Positions 45,044 to 57,299 of a stretch of 64,000 nt of DNA are shown here, piece after piece. Location of the stretch: assembly GCA_944989445.1 (NCBI GenBank), contig CALYLW010000971.1, positions 162,599 through 226,598 on the forward strand, read 5' to 3'. Both the position numbers and the translations under genes were made by a program. The stretch is from Ampullaceana balthica (lineage: Eukaryota; Mollusca; Gastropoda; Lymnaeidae). Each line of letters begins with the position of its first letter. Positions within the stretch are counted from its first letter, which is position 1. The notes under the pieces were generated by a model that saw nothing but the letters and a program-made list of their open reading frames with translations, did not search any database and was not told the origin of the DNA.

Positions 45044-48000
45044 ATTTATTTATAAAGAATAACATATTTTTAAAAGATAAGAACAAAATAAATAAATGGA
45101 CAGATGAGTCATTTTGTGTTTACACAATCTTACTCATAGATCTTAAGAAATCAACAAAATCAAGGGGTTGTAGTTTGGACGCATGACTCATTAATTTGTT
45201 TCAACAAAAAATAAGGATCTATAGGATAATGTCCTCCATAAATGATATGTTATATTTAAAAAATCAATAATTCACGAATCATTTAATTTCATTTTAGAGC
45301 CAATTTTGTAAAAGAAATTAGCGATTTTGAACTATATAAACACTTTATGATTTTATCTTTATATTTGTTAATACACTTCTAGCAGATGAAAATAAGTCAA
45401 ATGAGTAACAACACCATAGACATATCAACTTCACTGAGTTGGAATCTTGTCACATAAATATTATTTTTATTTATTAAGAAAATAATGCACCACTTTAAAA
45501 TAAGGCCAATTACTTTTTTTTCTCTTTAGTTCCTTTTATAACTATTGCTTATAAAAATATTGTATTAAATAGAAACCCTACAAATTGAGAATAATGTAAA
45601 CACAAAAAATATACGAGTACATATCTCGGTGATTATAGTCTTTACTTTTATTGAAAGTTAATATAGATTTACTAAAAGTTTTCCAAAGAAAAACGCCAAT
45701 CAATTATTTATTAATTTGTTTGAAATTCCGCCCCTCCTCAATATTACACACTATTGTTTAAACTGTGATGATCGAGACAAACAATATTTTCAGATATTAT
45801 ATAATTGTAATATGAGTGTTTCGTTGTTTGATTTTAATTTGCTTTTTCACTCCAGTTTGGCTGTTTTTATCCTGAGTGTTGAATTTCTCACTTAAACAGC
45901 ACATAAATTTGTTATAATTCATAATTATATGTGACTAGCCGGGTTACCCGGCGTCGCACGATTAAAATAATAGTCAACATATTAAAAAAAATTATTTCAA
46001 TTCATTCATTAAAAAACAATTTAAAAAATAAATTGAAATGTAATTAAAAATAAGTACATGTAATTTATATATTGCTTATATTAAGGCTTGTCGATAGACT
46101 ATATTTTTGGTTTTTCCTTCTGGTGCAAAAATGAAAAGATTTCTTGGTGACCCAACTCTAGAACATGCCACATATAGCTGTCCATGGGCAAAGCATGCTT
46201 CCTCAAGTAAAATGCCTGCCACTTTTAAAGACGGTCCCTGTGCCTTGTTGATAGACATGGCAAATGCAAGCCTGATTGGAAACTGGAGGCGCTTGAAATC
46301 TAAAGGCATATCTGTTGGTATGAGTGGAATTCTTGGGATGAAGACATCTTCTCCTTTGGCGCAGCCTGTCAAAATTGTGGCTTCTATTACATGAGGTAAG
46401 AGATTCTTGATGCTCAATCGTGTTCCATTGCATAGTTTAGGGGGATCCAAATTTCTCAGAAGTATGATAGGAGCTCCGATTTTAAGTTCCAAGTTGTGTG
46501 ATGGCATGCCAGGAGGATCTAATGAATTCAAAAATTCTGTTGGATAGTAAACAGCTTGGGCCGGATCTGTAACCGTATCAATAGATTTGTAGTTTTTTGA
46601 AATGCCTGGTAGAAAATTGTGAATTTGAGAATTGATGCTGTTGACACTTGAATTCTTTGGAGCAAGAATGGCCCTTTCGCACAACCACTCAGGATTTTTA
46701 AACTGGTCTTGGATGTTTGGAAAAACGGCAAGTTTCAACTCTTCAAGTGACTTTGCTACAGTGCAAAAATTTGATGGGAAAGAAACTGTTCCTGATGCTG
46801 GGTCTACCTGCCACTTTCCATCGGACTCTCATGTTGGTGGTCAGAGTCATTTTCTTGACCTGTTTCCACTGAGTTGAAGCTTTGAGGAAGGTATTCAACT
46901 CATCGCTTGGTGTTGACCTTGGAATGACAGGCAAAGTTTGTCGAAAATCTCCAGCTAATACCACAACTGTTCCTCCCATTAGTTTTGTGTTTCCTTTTAA
47001 ATCCTGAAGAGTGTTGTTCAAGGCTTCAAGAGCTCGCTTGTGTGACATTGTACACTCATCCCAGACAATGAGAGAACACTGTTCTAGTACCTTGGCCTTT
47101 CCTGATCCTTTTGATATGTTGCAGGTTACATTCTCAGAATGGTTCATGTTCAAAGGTAACTTGAAGGCAGAATGAGCTGTTCTACCTCCTGCAAGCAATG
47201 TTGATGCTATGCCAGAAGAAGCAACTGCTAGAGCAATACCTTTGTCTCGTCTGATTGTAGCCAAGAGCAAATTGATCACAAATGTTTTACCTGTACCTCC
47301 TGGAGCATCAAGGAATATGATTCCACCTTTTTTTGAGGTAACCAGTTCTAAGATGTGAATGTATGCAGCTCTTTGATCCTCAACTAAACGTGGTTGATTT
47401 TCTGAGACATAGGCCATTAATTCATTTGTGTTATAATTTTGTTCTCGTAGAATTTCACTATTCTGAAGATTGTTTTCATTTCTTTGAGGCGTTGGTAACC
47501 CAAACTGGTCAATGTTCCTTCCTGACATTGATACACACAAATCCTCCAACAACATAAGACACCTGTTGTAAATCTCATTAGATAACTCAATTAGCAGTGT
47601 TTGATTCTCTCTCTTGGTTTGCAACATAATGTCCTCACTCAAATCTGTTTTAAATGTATCCCAGAGAGCAAGTGGATTAGAAACAGAGCATGTTGTCAGC
47701 AAAATTGAAAACAGATGTCTCAAACGGGTAGGTGATTGAGATGTACATGCCTCCTCCATGGTCAAGACCCAATGGTGATCGTTTTCTAGTAGCCCTTGCA
47801 TTTGGCAAGATTCCCTAAATGTAGCACACACATGACCATCAACAGTTTTTAAGTCAGTGTAGGATGTTGGTCCTCTAACAACATGAAGTAGCATCCTCAA
47901 AAAGAAGCATTCTGCATTAGATGGGTGAACGGTGTACACACGTCCCAATGCATCTGAAGATTTTATCCCTGGATGATATTCAACATCTGCTCCTTGTTTG

Positions 48001-49171
48001 CGGCGTTTAAATAATTTTTGAGAAGCATTCCAAGTATAGTACCTTGGAACCACACAATAGAGAATGGTTTTTGCAAAGTCGTCTTGTTGGCACAGTTGAA
48101 AAAAAGCTGTCAAAGTTGTTCTTGGTGGCTCCAGAATTTGATGATATATATTTTCTTGGTTGAAGTATACTCTTTGCCCATTTTCAAGATGAACACTCAA
48201 GTGAACAACTGTTGGATACCGTTCATGAATTTGGAAATTCAAAATTCTCCAGACTGCTTCATTACTGCTGATGTAACGACCCATTAGAAATTTTTGCACC
48301 CCATCTGGATTCTCTTGGTTTCCTTCAAGACCAAAAACGGCCTGGTCACTTCCTTTATTGACGTACTTGCAGATGTATTTGATGGCCTTGACAGATTGGC
48401 AAGATTCGACATTGATGTGAGCTTGAAACATTTTTGTCAAAATTGGAGTGTAGGGAACCACCCATCTGTTGTCCATTTCTATTTCTTGATTTGTTGAACC
48501 AACCTTCATTTTGATTTTTGCAGTAAAACCACCATCTCCTGGGTTACGGCGTCTGTACACAGGATAGCCATCTTCACCAGTTTTAGTTTCTTGTATCAAA
48601 TTCCTTGGATATTTTTTGAGCATTTCCCATCAACCATGCAAGCAGAGTTTCTGTTCAAGTTTCCACAGGGTCCATGCAGCATATTTTTCACAATTTCAAA
48701 CAAAAAATTATCTTGTGTAGAGTTTGGTATTTCTGCTGAGATTACATTGTCAATTGATTAGGTCGTAATTTTTTCATCAGCCAGATTAGGATGTGTGCAT
48801 GGGTAAGCCTCTCTTCTGCCATTCAATAGAGTACATCCAGCATCTTGTTTCACCATAGACATGACTTGTTGTAATTAATTTTGATAGTTTTCGTTTGAAG
48901 ACTCTAGCAACCAAATCATGTCAATCCACTGCTGATTGGCCAGGTAAAAGATGAGCCTGAATTTCTTGCCATAGTGGATTGCATGTAAAGGTGATAAACA
49001 AATCTGGCCTTCCATAATTTCTGACATAAGTCATAGCATCTTGAGTGTACTCATACATATGTCTTGGGCTTCCTGTAAATGTTGCTGGCAAGATAACCAT
49101 TTTCCCCAGATCATTTGGATTGGCATCATTTGCAATGGCATCTCTGAGGTGAATGTAGTTTTCAACTCTCA

Positions 49172-49448
49172 TACATCATATAGAATGGGACTGCAATAAA
49201 GCTTTTAAATAAAATACAAAATACACAAACAAATTGTGCAATGAAAACAATAAATTTGAGCTTTATTTTTAGACTGATACGACAGTAAACGTTTCGGCTA
49301 ATGCCTTCATCAGTACAACATAAAATAATTCTTACAATACTTACATAAGTAATAATAATATTCTTAAAACATATTTTATTTTAAAATATTTATGTTAAAT
49401 AAAAAGAAAGGAAAAACAAAAACAAACATGGACACAGGATATAGCAAA
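49172..49448 (-). mobile_element. Penelope-like fragment inserted in the Helitron
   Basis: A 277-bp AT-rich insertion interrupts the Rep region between KKLR and RVENYIHL. It is flanked by an 8-bp direct repeat aactctca (49164-49171 and 49449-49456). On the minus strand it contains TGATGAAGGCATTAGCCGAA followed by ACGTTTACTGTC, a signature of Penelope-like element terminal repeats. The Helitron reading frame resumes immediately beyond the duplication. Confidence 0.65.
49272..49320 (-). ncRNA. Hammerhead-ribozyme-like core
   Basis: The minus strand shows CTGATGA (49313-49307), a short stem GGC-ATTA-GCC, GAAA (49295-49292), a two-base-pair stem III (AC/GT) and a GTC cleavage-site triplet (49283-49281). 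These are the conserved pieces of the short-stem-III hammerhead ribozymes known in Penelope-like elements. An extra A follows CTGATGA and the stem I pairing is imperfect, so activity in this copy is doubtful. Confidence 0.5.
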
Positions 49449-50246
49449 AACTCTCAGCTTCTTTTGATTTAGACGGATGTAGAGCAAGCGTTCACTTTCA
49501 ATTTTCGCGTACATATCTACGATGAATTGATGGAACAGCTGTCTAAATTTCAAGAGATGGTTATCTTCACCACTGCGAATCATGATTCGATATGCATAAA
49601 AGTCCATTGCTGTAACCTTTTTACCCAAAACATTATTTCCCGTGTCTGGGTTTGTCTGAGGAATGCCATAGGAGTACCCATCTTCACCTTGCCAAAACAT
49701 TAGGGGGTATTGCAGAGCATCATAAGAGCGATGAGTTTCTGCAACTCTTTGGAGAAGGTTGTTTCGCTTTTGAAGGACAATGTCACGTCTGTCAAATTCA
49801 TTTCCTACCATGACAATGGCCACTTCATCAAATGTTGGTAAATTGAACCGCCTTTGGTGTTCATGTCTTGGTGCTTTGTCAGCTCGTATCACAACTTTGT
49901 ATTCATCGGTTGGCATTCTTTCTAGAGCTGTCTTGAAAATTTGAAGGTAGGCACTGTTTGCATGTAGGAATTCTTGCAACTCCAAAACAACATTTTGTTG
50001 CAAGTCTGGAAAGTTTGCACATCTTTGTTGGACTTCTCTTGCTTGGTCTCCCATGAAATAGATCTGCAGAAACTGAGGTTCGCCTTCAGCTGGCAGCAGA
50101 GATCCAGCCCTGTGATAAAATAATGGTCCAACTTCCCATTTGACTAAAAGTCTGTAAAATTTCAGAATCATACTAAAAACAATTAAGCACGACTGAACTC
50201 TGAACTAAAAGTAATGAGTAAAAATCGCTCTTTATCTAATTTCCAG

Positions 50247-50697
50247 AAACAAAAACAGGAACAATTTTATTACAAAATATAATGTCTTATCTGAAAACGG
50301 GAATCAAAAAAGAATTGAATCCCTTGGTGAAACAGCAACATATAAGATTTTGGAATCCATCGCTAAATGGGACCGTTTTGTTGAAAGGGACAAAAGTGAA
50401 AAAATTATAGTCAATTTTTAGTCAATGAAAGTTAATTTAAATGCGGGCGCTTAAAATGAAGTCTTGTAATGCAAACAAAAACAGGAACAATTTTATTACA
50501 AAATATAATGTCTTATCTGAAAACGGGAATCAAAAAAGAATTGAATCCCTTGGTGAAACAGCAACATATAAGATTTTGGAATCCATCGCTAAATGGGACC
50601 GTTTTGTTGAAAGGGACAAAAGTGAAAAAATTATAGTCAATTTTTAGTCAATGAAGGTTAATTTAAATGCGGGCGCTTAAAATGAAGTCTTGTAATG
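50247..50697. repeat. 225-bp tandem duplication inside the Helitron
   Basis: Two copies in direct order, about 50247-50471 and 50472-50697, are almost identical (one visible difference, gaaagtt against gaaggtt). The unit is 225 bp, 75 codons. A plus-strand frame, antisense to the Helitron, reads NRNNFITKYNVLSENGNQKR and ESIAKWDRFVERDK in both copies. Near-identity indicates a very recent duplication. Confidence 0.88.
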
Positions 50698-50699
50698 CA

Positions 50700-53600
50700 G
50701 TACTGCTCCAAAAATAAATTGTATACTTTTTGATAGTCTTTATTAATTAGTGTTTTTATATGGAAATGATATATAATGCTTTTGTATATTTGTCTCTATG
50801 TTATACGATTTAAATTTACGGCTTTTATGTAATAGGTATAATTTTAAAAAGGAATTCAAGTATGTTTTGGACCATGTTTCCCGATGGGACATCATAGTTT
50901 GTAAATTATATTTCAAACACCAGATTTAGTTTCTGAAAAATAAATAAATTATTTACGAAATAGAAAAAAAAGATGATATGTTTGACTAAACATCTATTTT
51001 TAAAATGGCTTTTGTTATTCCGCTACAGCGTAATTACCATGGCATATTCAATTCGCCGCCCAACTTAATTAATTGCTTATAGGTTCACTTGTATTGAGTT
51101 TAATATGCTTCTGTTTATAAGTCCGGTAGAAAGGTTTAAATTGTAAATTTATCTAAATTACGATTAAGCTTTTTTGACTTGGGCAATTTCTTTCCACATA
51201 AAATACCCTCACATAATTAGTATTTGTTTAAATTAAAATTTGAGTCATTAGAAACAACATAATAAAACTCTTAATTTAAAAATAAATACCATACATCGTG
51301 TGACAAATGTAATGAAATAGTTTTAACAGATCTATAATATCAAGAAAGTATTCGTATAAAAGGCCACTGTTTTGTACCGCAAGGCCAAATCAAATATGAA
51401 TGTTATTATAATAAAATTACACTGCTCACTTTTAGATGCGTACACGAAAAGGTGCGCACCGTAATTTGACAATAAAAGATTTTTGAAAGCGCACAGCTCA
51501 AAAATAAAGTATTGTAAAAAATAACGCACCAAAATGAACTCGTTTTGAATGCCCGCATGAAGCTGTTCAATATCGAAATGAGAATTTATTTTGTCTTTAT
51601 TTGGCTCTACATTTTCTGATTATGGGCCCCCTTACCCTAGGGGTGGTCACCTGGGGTTGAAACATAGCCTACGACCTGTCTAGGGTCGAATGAGAGCCCC
51701 ATGCAAAATTTCAGCATCCTGGGTCCAACGGTGTGGAATTCCATTGGTAACAAACAAACACACAAACTTTCATCTTTATATATTAGATAGAGGAGCGAAG
51801 AGGGTGCACCACTAAAGACCTAGATGAAAATAGCCCCAGAGAAGACCTAGGCTTAGATGGAAAGATGGTGTAGTGAAATATGTACATATCATCCAGTCTT
51901 AAAGAAAAACGCATTGGTTAGGTCTGAGGGGAAGGAAGTGGTTAAGCAGGTTCAGCGTTAGCGCCGACTCATTTTAAAACATACACACATATTCCTTTTT
52001 AAAGAAATGTGTAATTAAAAATACATTTCAATGTTTACAATTAAGCTTGCAGATGAAATGTACACGGCTCAACTAAACCAACAAATGAGAATACTCTTTA
52101 CTACATTAAATGTAAATTTGATTTTCAGTGGTAACAAAACAGTATTTCTTAAATAAAAATATGCAAAAAAACTCTAGTGTTGGTGATTCTTTGCTACTAA
52201 GCATCATCGTGTGATCAACAAATATGCTATGTGAAGTTATTGCATTGAAGAGGACGAACAGAATTATACCAAACGCTTAAAGGCAAGACTTATACATTGC
52301 ATAAAATATTCATGTACACTGTATTTAATTTTTTTTTCACGATGTATTTTATATTTTATTTAGTACACAAGATCATGCCTACTCATCTTGGATTAACTTG
52401 ACATACACTTGTTGCTTTGCAGCCTGTACACAATTATAAGTAGCAATTAAATCATCTTAGTTACCACTTATGACAAACTAAGCAATTAGAGCATATATTA
52501 AATGTTGGTCAGGCAAGCCGGACACTGCAATGTGTCATACAGATTTTTCCCCACCAACTATATTTGGCCAGAAAGAGACTGGCGATGTCTGAAAAAACAG
52601 TTTAAAATCCTTTTGGATTTCCTAATAATGAGCAAAGGGTTATGAAATTTCGTTTACACTTGATCAGAAAGTAAGACATGTGTCATCACACATAATGTCT
52701 ATAGGTATTTTCCGGAATTATTCAAACGATTTCCTGTTTACTCATCTAAATCCTTATTTAATTTGGTATGTTTTTCTTAGTGAACACTTTAATTAAAAAA
52801 AAACATAACCATAATATTAAGATGAAAAACTAACTAATAGGTGATAACAAGTTATAAAAACTCGTACAAGTATGTAAACGCCATTTCCAACAAAGAAATT
52901 CCGATTTTTTTATTCAAGGGAAATCATTTAGAGTCACACAAAGAATGTGTTAATATAATGCGTACCGCGCAACAGTCTAACATTGGCATTCACAAAGCGG
53001 GAAAACCCCATTAACTATCATTCAAGATTACACTAAAAATCAATTTAAAATCAATAATTCTGAAACTAAACAAAGCAATTGTTATTTACAAATTGCTGCT
53101 AAAATTACTGGAGTCGAATCAAAAGAGATTTTTCAAAAATTCCATATCCAACATTGTTCTAAATATTATAAGCTATCGTTTGGCGTTTGTTTCAACCCAA
53201 TAGATGTTATGTTTGGCGAGAAATTGACAAAATACTGATATGTATTCCTTTTTTTTTATTTTCCAGGAAATCAAGTAAATCTTTTTTGTAAGTTTTTTGT
53301 ACCGTGTACATAATTAACATATTTGCAAATGTACCGAACCCTTTATCTGGTATGGCTCAGGAGGAGTTGCTGTTAAAAGCTCGAAAAGAAAGGCCAGACA
53401 TTTCAATATATATAAACGCAATAACCCAAGGAAAATTGCGTTAAAAATTATTAGATTAACTGTTATATAATTATATGCATACACATGTGTTAGAAAAAAA
53501 AAGGGGGGGGGATAATTAAAGCATTAAACATTTTGAATTTTTTATGACATATTTTTACAAATTTTGTGTGTGTTTGTGTGTGTCTCCGTGTGTATGTCTG

Positions 53601-54470
53601 TGTATTTTGTGTGTTTTTGTGCGTGATTTTGTTAATTATTTGTGTTAACTTACTTTATTTGCTGTTTATTTCGTTTTGTATTTGATGTCAGGTGAAGATT
53701 TTTTTCTTTAAAGTTAAAATTGGAACTATTCATTAAATTTTGACCGACAGAGTTTGTTTTTCTACACGATCGTGTTGCGAAATTATGTTTAATCTTGTTC
53801 TACTTGAATTGAACAATGAAATAGTCTAAGAAATATCATCTTCAAAGACTGAGGAACAAAGAATAAAACTGTATCTGATTTGAAGACCCACTATTGTTTT
53901 CGTTCTTACGGGAACAAAATGAAACTTAAATGTCCAACTTGTTCTTAAATATAAGTTGATTGTTGTGCTGCTCGACATTTTAAAATCAACTTTAAAAGGA
54001 AATTCAAAATATTTTCGTCACGATAACTGAAAGTGATCTTCCAAGAATACCTGTATTGAAACAATAACCCACTCAAAGAAATTTATAGTAACATTATTGT
54101 TCCATTAATACAAGTTTACTTTTATTTAGATTCTTTTGTTCTTTTAATTGATTCCGAGAATGTGTTTTCCTAAACAATATATCTTTTTCCTTGCGTACAG
54201 CATATCTAATTAGGAAAAAAAGAGATTTTAATATAACCATACATTTAGAAGGAAAAAAAATGTCATTTAAAATTTAAATTACAAAAATATTTGACACAGA
54301 GAAAGGTCGAAACAATTACTTCAGTGCTTCGTGACCCTGGCCCAACAATGTGGTACGCGAGAAAAAAATATGTGGGACACATTCAAGTGCAAAGTAGTGG
54401 GTCTACAAAATAGTGGCTTTAGAATGGTAATCCTTAGATTTGACTGTTTGAAAAAAAAAGAATTTTGAAT
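50700..54470. other. AT-rich stretch, nothing recognised outside the Helitron 5' region
   Basis: Up to 51787 this is Helitron 5' non-coding sequence. From 51788 to 54470 I see only AT-rich DNA and a short gt-rich tract near 53560-53640. No exon or element ends can be supported. Confidence 0.5.
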
Positions 54471-54479
54471 TCACCGATG

Positions 54480-54720
54480 TTGTAGCGAGTCGAAGTAGGG
54501 ACAATCCACAGGTAGACTTTCGAGGTAGGTATTTTCGACCATGTTTTTGGATGCCGTGGTGGTCCCTTAGTGGTGACCGTTCCAAGAATATCTATTACCT
54601 TGGGGTGGGGGGCATAGTTGATGCGAGAGTTTACCGGGAAGACACACTAAGAGCCTTATGGTCAGGATTACTGACTCTATTCTACATGTAGGATAACCTG
54701 AAACCATTTTGATCAGCTAA
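54480..54720. repeat. GC-rich interspersed repeat, copy 2
   Basis: Shares 'tgtagcgagtcgaagtag', 'ttcgaccatg', 'accgggaag', 'attactgact' and 'atgtaggataac', in the same order, with 5545-5815. It is diverged and shorter. No coding sequence is conserved between the copies. Confidence 0.62.
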
Positions 54721-55729
54721 ATACAAATTTTCTCTCGGATGTTTGTCATGTACAATCAAGTAAAACTTGCACATATTCGCTTGTTCTTGTATAGTATTTA
54801 AAAAAATGAAAACAAGTTGCAATCATGGATATATTCCAAATAAATACAAATTTAGAGGCTGGCAAACACAAATATATTAATAATAATAATTTTAAAAAAT
54901 TTAAGACCGTTCACTTGCGATTTTACCCTTACAAGAGTTATAACACTTTTTTTTATTTTTTACATAATTTAGTCCACAACATTTATATAATTTTAATTGG
55001 ATAAGCTTAGAAACATTTTTTTTTCAAGAAATATTAATTAAATTTATTTTGTCTCTTCCACTGAATGACATTTTCTTTGCAAAGTTTATTACGAAGCAGT
55101 AACTTAATTAGGATTGTTTTTACTAAGTGTCTTAGAATTACAATGAATTGTTTTATTGAAAAACAAAAGCATGCTTTTCACCTATGTTTTTAACATTTTA
55201 AAGGGGTTAGGTTTTCACTAGGATCTTAGGTTTCAGTTTTATATATCTCTACTAGTGTATTACCCGTCAAAAATGACGGGAGTTTTCAAAATAAATACAT
55301 TTCAGCTGAAAACTATTTATTTTGAAATCATACAAATCAGAATAAATAAATAATGTAATACAGAACGTTCATTTAATTAATTTATTTTTATTTTATTAAT
55401 TTATTTTCATATTGCACAATTTTATGTGGAACGTTCGAAAAGAGTTATTTTTGGTGCAGTAATTTCGTGCGCCACTTTCTATAATTAGTAGCGTTACGGA
55501 CAGACAGACATGATAGACGTGACATAGATTGCAAATTATGTATATTGATAGGACACTAAGCATAATATCGACATTAAAATATTTAAAAAAATATATATTG
55601 AATACAATATTTACAAAATGTTCATGTTCTTTAACATTCATCAGTAAGTAATTCTCGTGATGGTTTAGGAAGGTTGTTTTTTTATTGTTTTTTTTTGTTG
55701 TTTTTTTGTTTGTGTTGACTTTTGTTAAT

Positions 55730-55732
<3 letters not shown>

Positions 55733-55790
<58 letters not shown>
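55733..55790. repeat. (TA)n microsatellite
   Basis: A ta run of about 58 bp within the non-autonomous Helitron. Confidence 0.95.
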
Positions 55791-55795
<5 letters not shown>

Positions 55796-55957
55796 TATTT
55801 ATATATATCTAGAAAACGAGTATGTGGAAATAATCATTACGAAAGACCCTCGAAGGCGTCAGCCAATCAGTTTATGGTTTGGTAATCTGGGGTGGTTGAG
55901 GGAGGAACAGCGATGGTCCTTTTGTTCACTTGCATTGTTCCTTCACAGATTAACATG

Positions 55958-56029
55958 TGATTCGTAGTGTAGTGGTTATCACGTCCGCCTTACACGTGGA
56001 TGGTCCTAGGTTCAAGACCCAGTGAAAAC
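55958..56029 (+). tRNA. tRNA-Val(UAC)-like pseudogene in a Helitron
   Basis: The A-box region TAGTGTAGTGGTTATCAC is the usual animal tRNA-Val D arm. The anticodon arm TCCGC-cttacac-GTGGA pairs with one wobble and gives anticodon TAC. The T arm is CTAGG-ttcaaga-CCCAG with one mismatch. The acceptor strands (tgattcg / tgaaaac) do not pair well, so it is probably a degenerated tRNA gene captured by the Helitron, or a SINE head. A working tRNA is unlikely. Confidence 0.5.
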
Positions 56030-57299
56030 ATTTTGTTTAATTTTTTTTTAAATGTGTGTTTGTGCCCGTTCTTTCCCCCCTTTTTGCGAACATGCGAACA
56101 TGGCTGACCCTCGCTACGGTAGGCCAATCGCAGTTTATGGTTGGCAAGCTAGGGCGGTGGGAAGGTGAATAACTTTAGTGCGAATGTCTCGAAACCAACA
56201 TAGCGTCGGTGGTTCACTCGCCTTGTTTTGATTTCTTCGTGACGTAGTTTGTGCCCGTTCTTTCCCCCTTTCTTTGCACTCTACTTGAGCAAGTCTGTGG
56301 CGTATGCTACGCCGCGGGACGTATCTAGTTAATATAATTTAAAGTTTAATGGAAAATATGGGACAAAAATAATTTTACCACCTTTAGTTGCTACAGTTAG
56401 TTACGGGAACGTACAAGCTACTTCTTTTATTGCTGAAGGTTCTCTATATTTGATATAGCATTTCATTATCTCTCTTTGATTATGATGTCTCTTGAAAAAA
56501 GGATAAAAAACCAAAACGGGACCATAAAGTGGACTTTGAAAAAAACGTTGAACACACTGTAAAACAGGATCATAGTGGAGTACAGGATTACAGGAAATTA
56601 TGTTTGAAAAAAAGGAAACTACTTTATATGAACCAAAATATAAATTTTGAATTGCGTAATGTCAAATTTGTAAAGGGTTCTTAAAAATCATTAACAAATG
56701 TATAGAAATGTATTGCGTAAAAGTCGCTAAATGTTTTTTTTTCAGAACTCATGTACAAAATATGCACCGCAATTAGAACACACATAGTTATTTAAATATT
56801 GCATACATATGCATGTATATTATTTCTGACATTTTAAAAGCATTTTTACTTAAACAATATTTATCTTTAATTTATTTTTACCCATACACTATCTAGCTTT
56901 ACTACCACACTTCAGAACACGTACACAGCAAGTGCTTTTAAAGTGTATTCTTCTATGGTGTCAAGGGTGTACCTTTAATTTTATCACCAACTGAATCGGT
57001 GGCTGTAGGAGGCTAAACGGATTTCACGATGTCGATTGTCTCATTTCCCTTAAATTGCTGGGCAATACACACTGAGTCTGAGTGAGATCCTTATGTGAAG
57101 TTGTCACACATATATTTAATATATTGGCCTTGTCTTAAAACTGTGTTGAGTTAATGTTAACACTTTCTGTTATGATTTCTTTATAATATTTCTTAAAGTA
57201 TTATTTAGAAAATAAACGTTTATTTTTCCATGAGTAAAAAATCATTTTTGAAAGGCCATGTTTAACGAATGAAATTAAATGTGTCATAACACTCCCCTT

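Larger units (their letters stand above)
46076..50171 (-). pseudogene. Helitron Rep-helicase (RepHel) polyprotein, broken
   Basis: In order on the minus strand: an N-terminal Helitron domain (50171-49455: LFYHRAGSLLP, FDRRDIVLQKR, ESERLLYIRLNQKKLR); LFITFTCNPLWQEI, a Rep motif (49060-48990); an HUH motif HAHILIWL (about 48804-48781); the two-tyrosine motif KYICKYVNKG (about 48380-48350); a PIF1-like helicase with Walker A DAPGGTGKT (about 47310), Walker B LIVWDECTM (about 47060) and GDFRQTLPVIP (about 46935); and a C-terminal part with AMSINKAQG and QLYVACSRVG (46738-46076). Lesions are an in-frame TGA at 48923-48921, frameshifts on both sides of the HUH motif, a frameshift near 46820 and the insertion 49172-49448. 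The usual zinc-finger N-terminus was not found. Confidence 0.88.
45935..51787 (-). mobile_element. Full-length autonomous-type Helitron, disabled
   Basis: Read on the minus strand, the element starts TCTAATATATAAAGATGAAA at 51787 and ends in the hairpin GCCGGGTAACCCGGC overlapping CTAG at 45938-45935, before T. A 5' TC, 3' hairpin plus CTAG, and an A|T insertion site are the Helitron signature. It encodes Rep and helicase domains (46076-50171). The length of 5853 bp includes a 277-bp insertion and an internal 225-bp duplication. It lies between the central gene's signal exon and the third receptor gene. Confidence 0.82.
55246..56328 (+). mobile_element. Non-autonomous Helitron, 1083 bp
   Basis: Starts TCTCTACTAGTGTATTACCC after A, with a subterminal hairpin CCCGTCA-aaaa-TGACGGG. 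Ends with a hairpin GGCGTA-tgc-TACGCC, an 11-nt spacer and CTAG before T. It carries no Rep or helicase. Two internal modules share 'agccaatcagtttatggttt' or 'ggccaatcgcagtttatgg' and 'tgcccgttctttcccccc'. A tRNA-Val-like sequence lies between them, and a (ta)n run at 55733-55790. A related 3' end is at 35036-35300. Confidence 0.8.

Noticed and set aside
55958..56029. Functional tRNA-Val gene
   Set aside because: The acceptor stem strands do not pair and the T arm has a mismatch; it also lies inside a Helitron.
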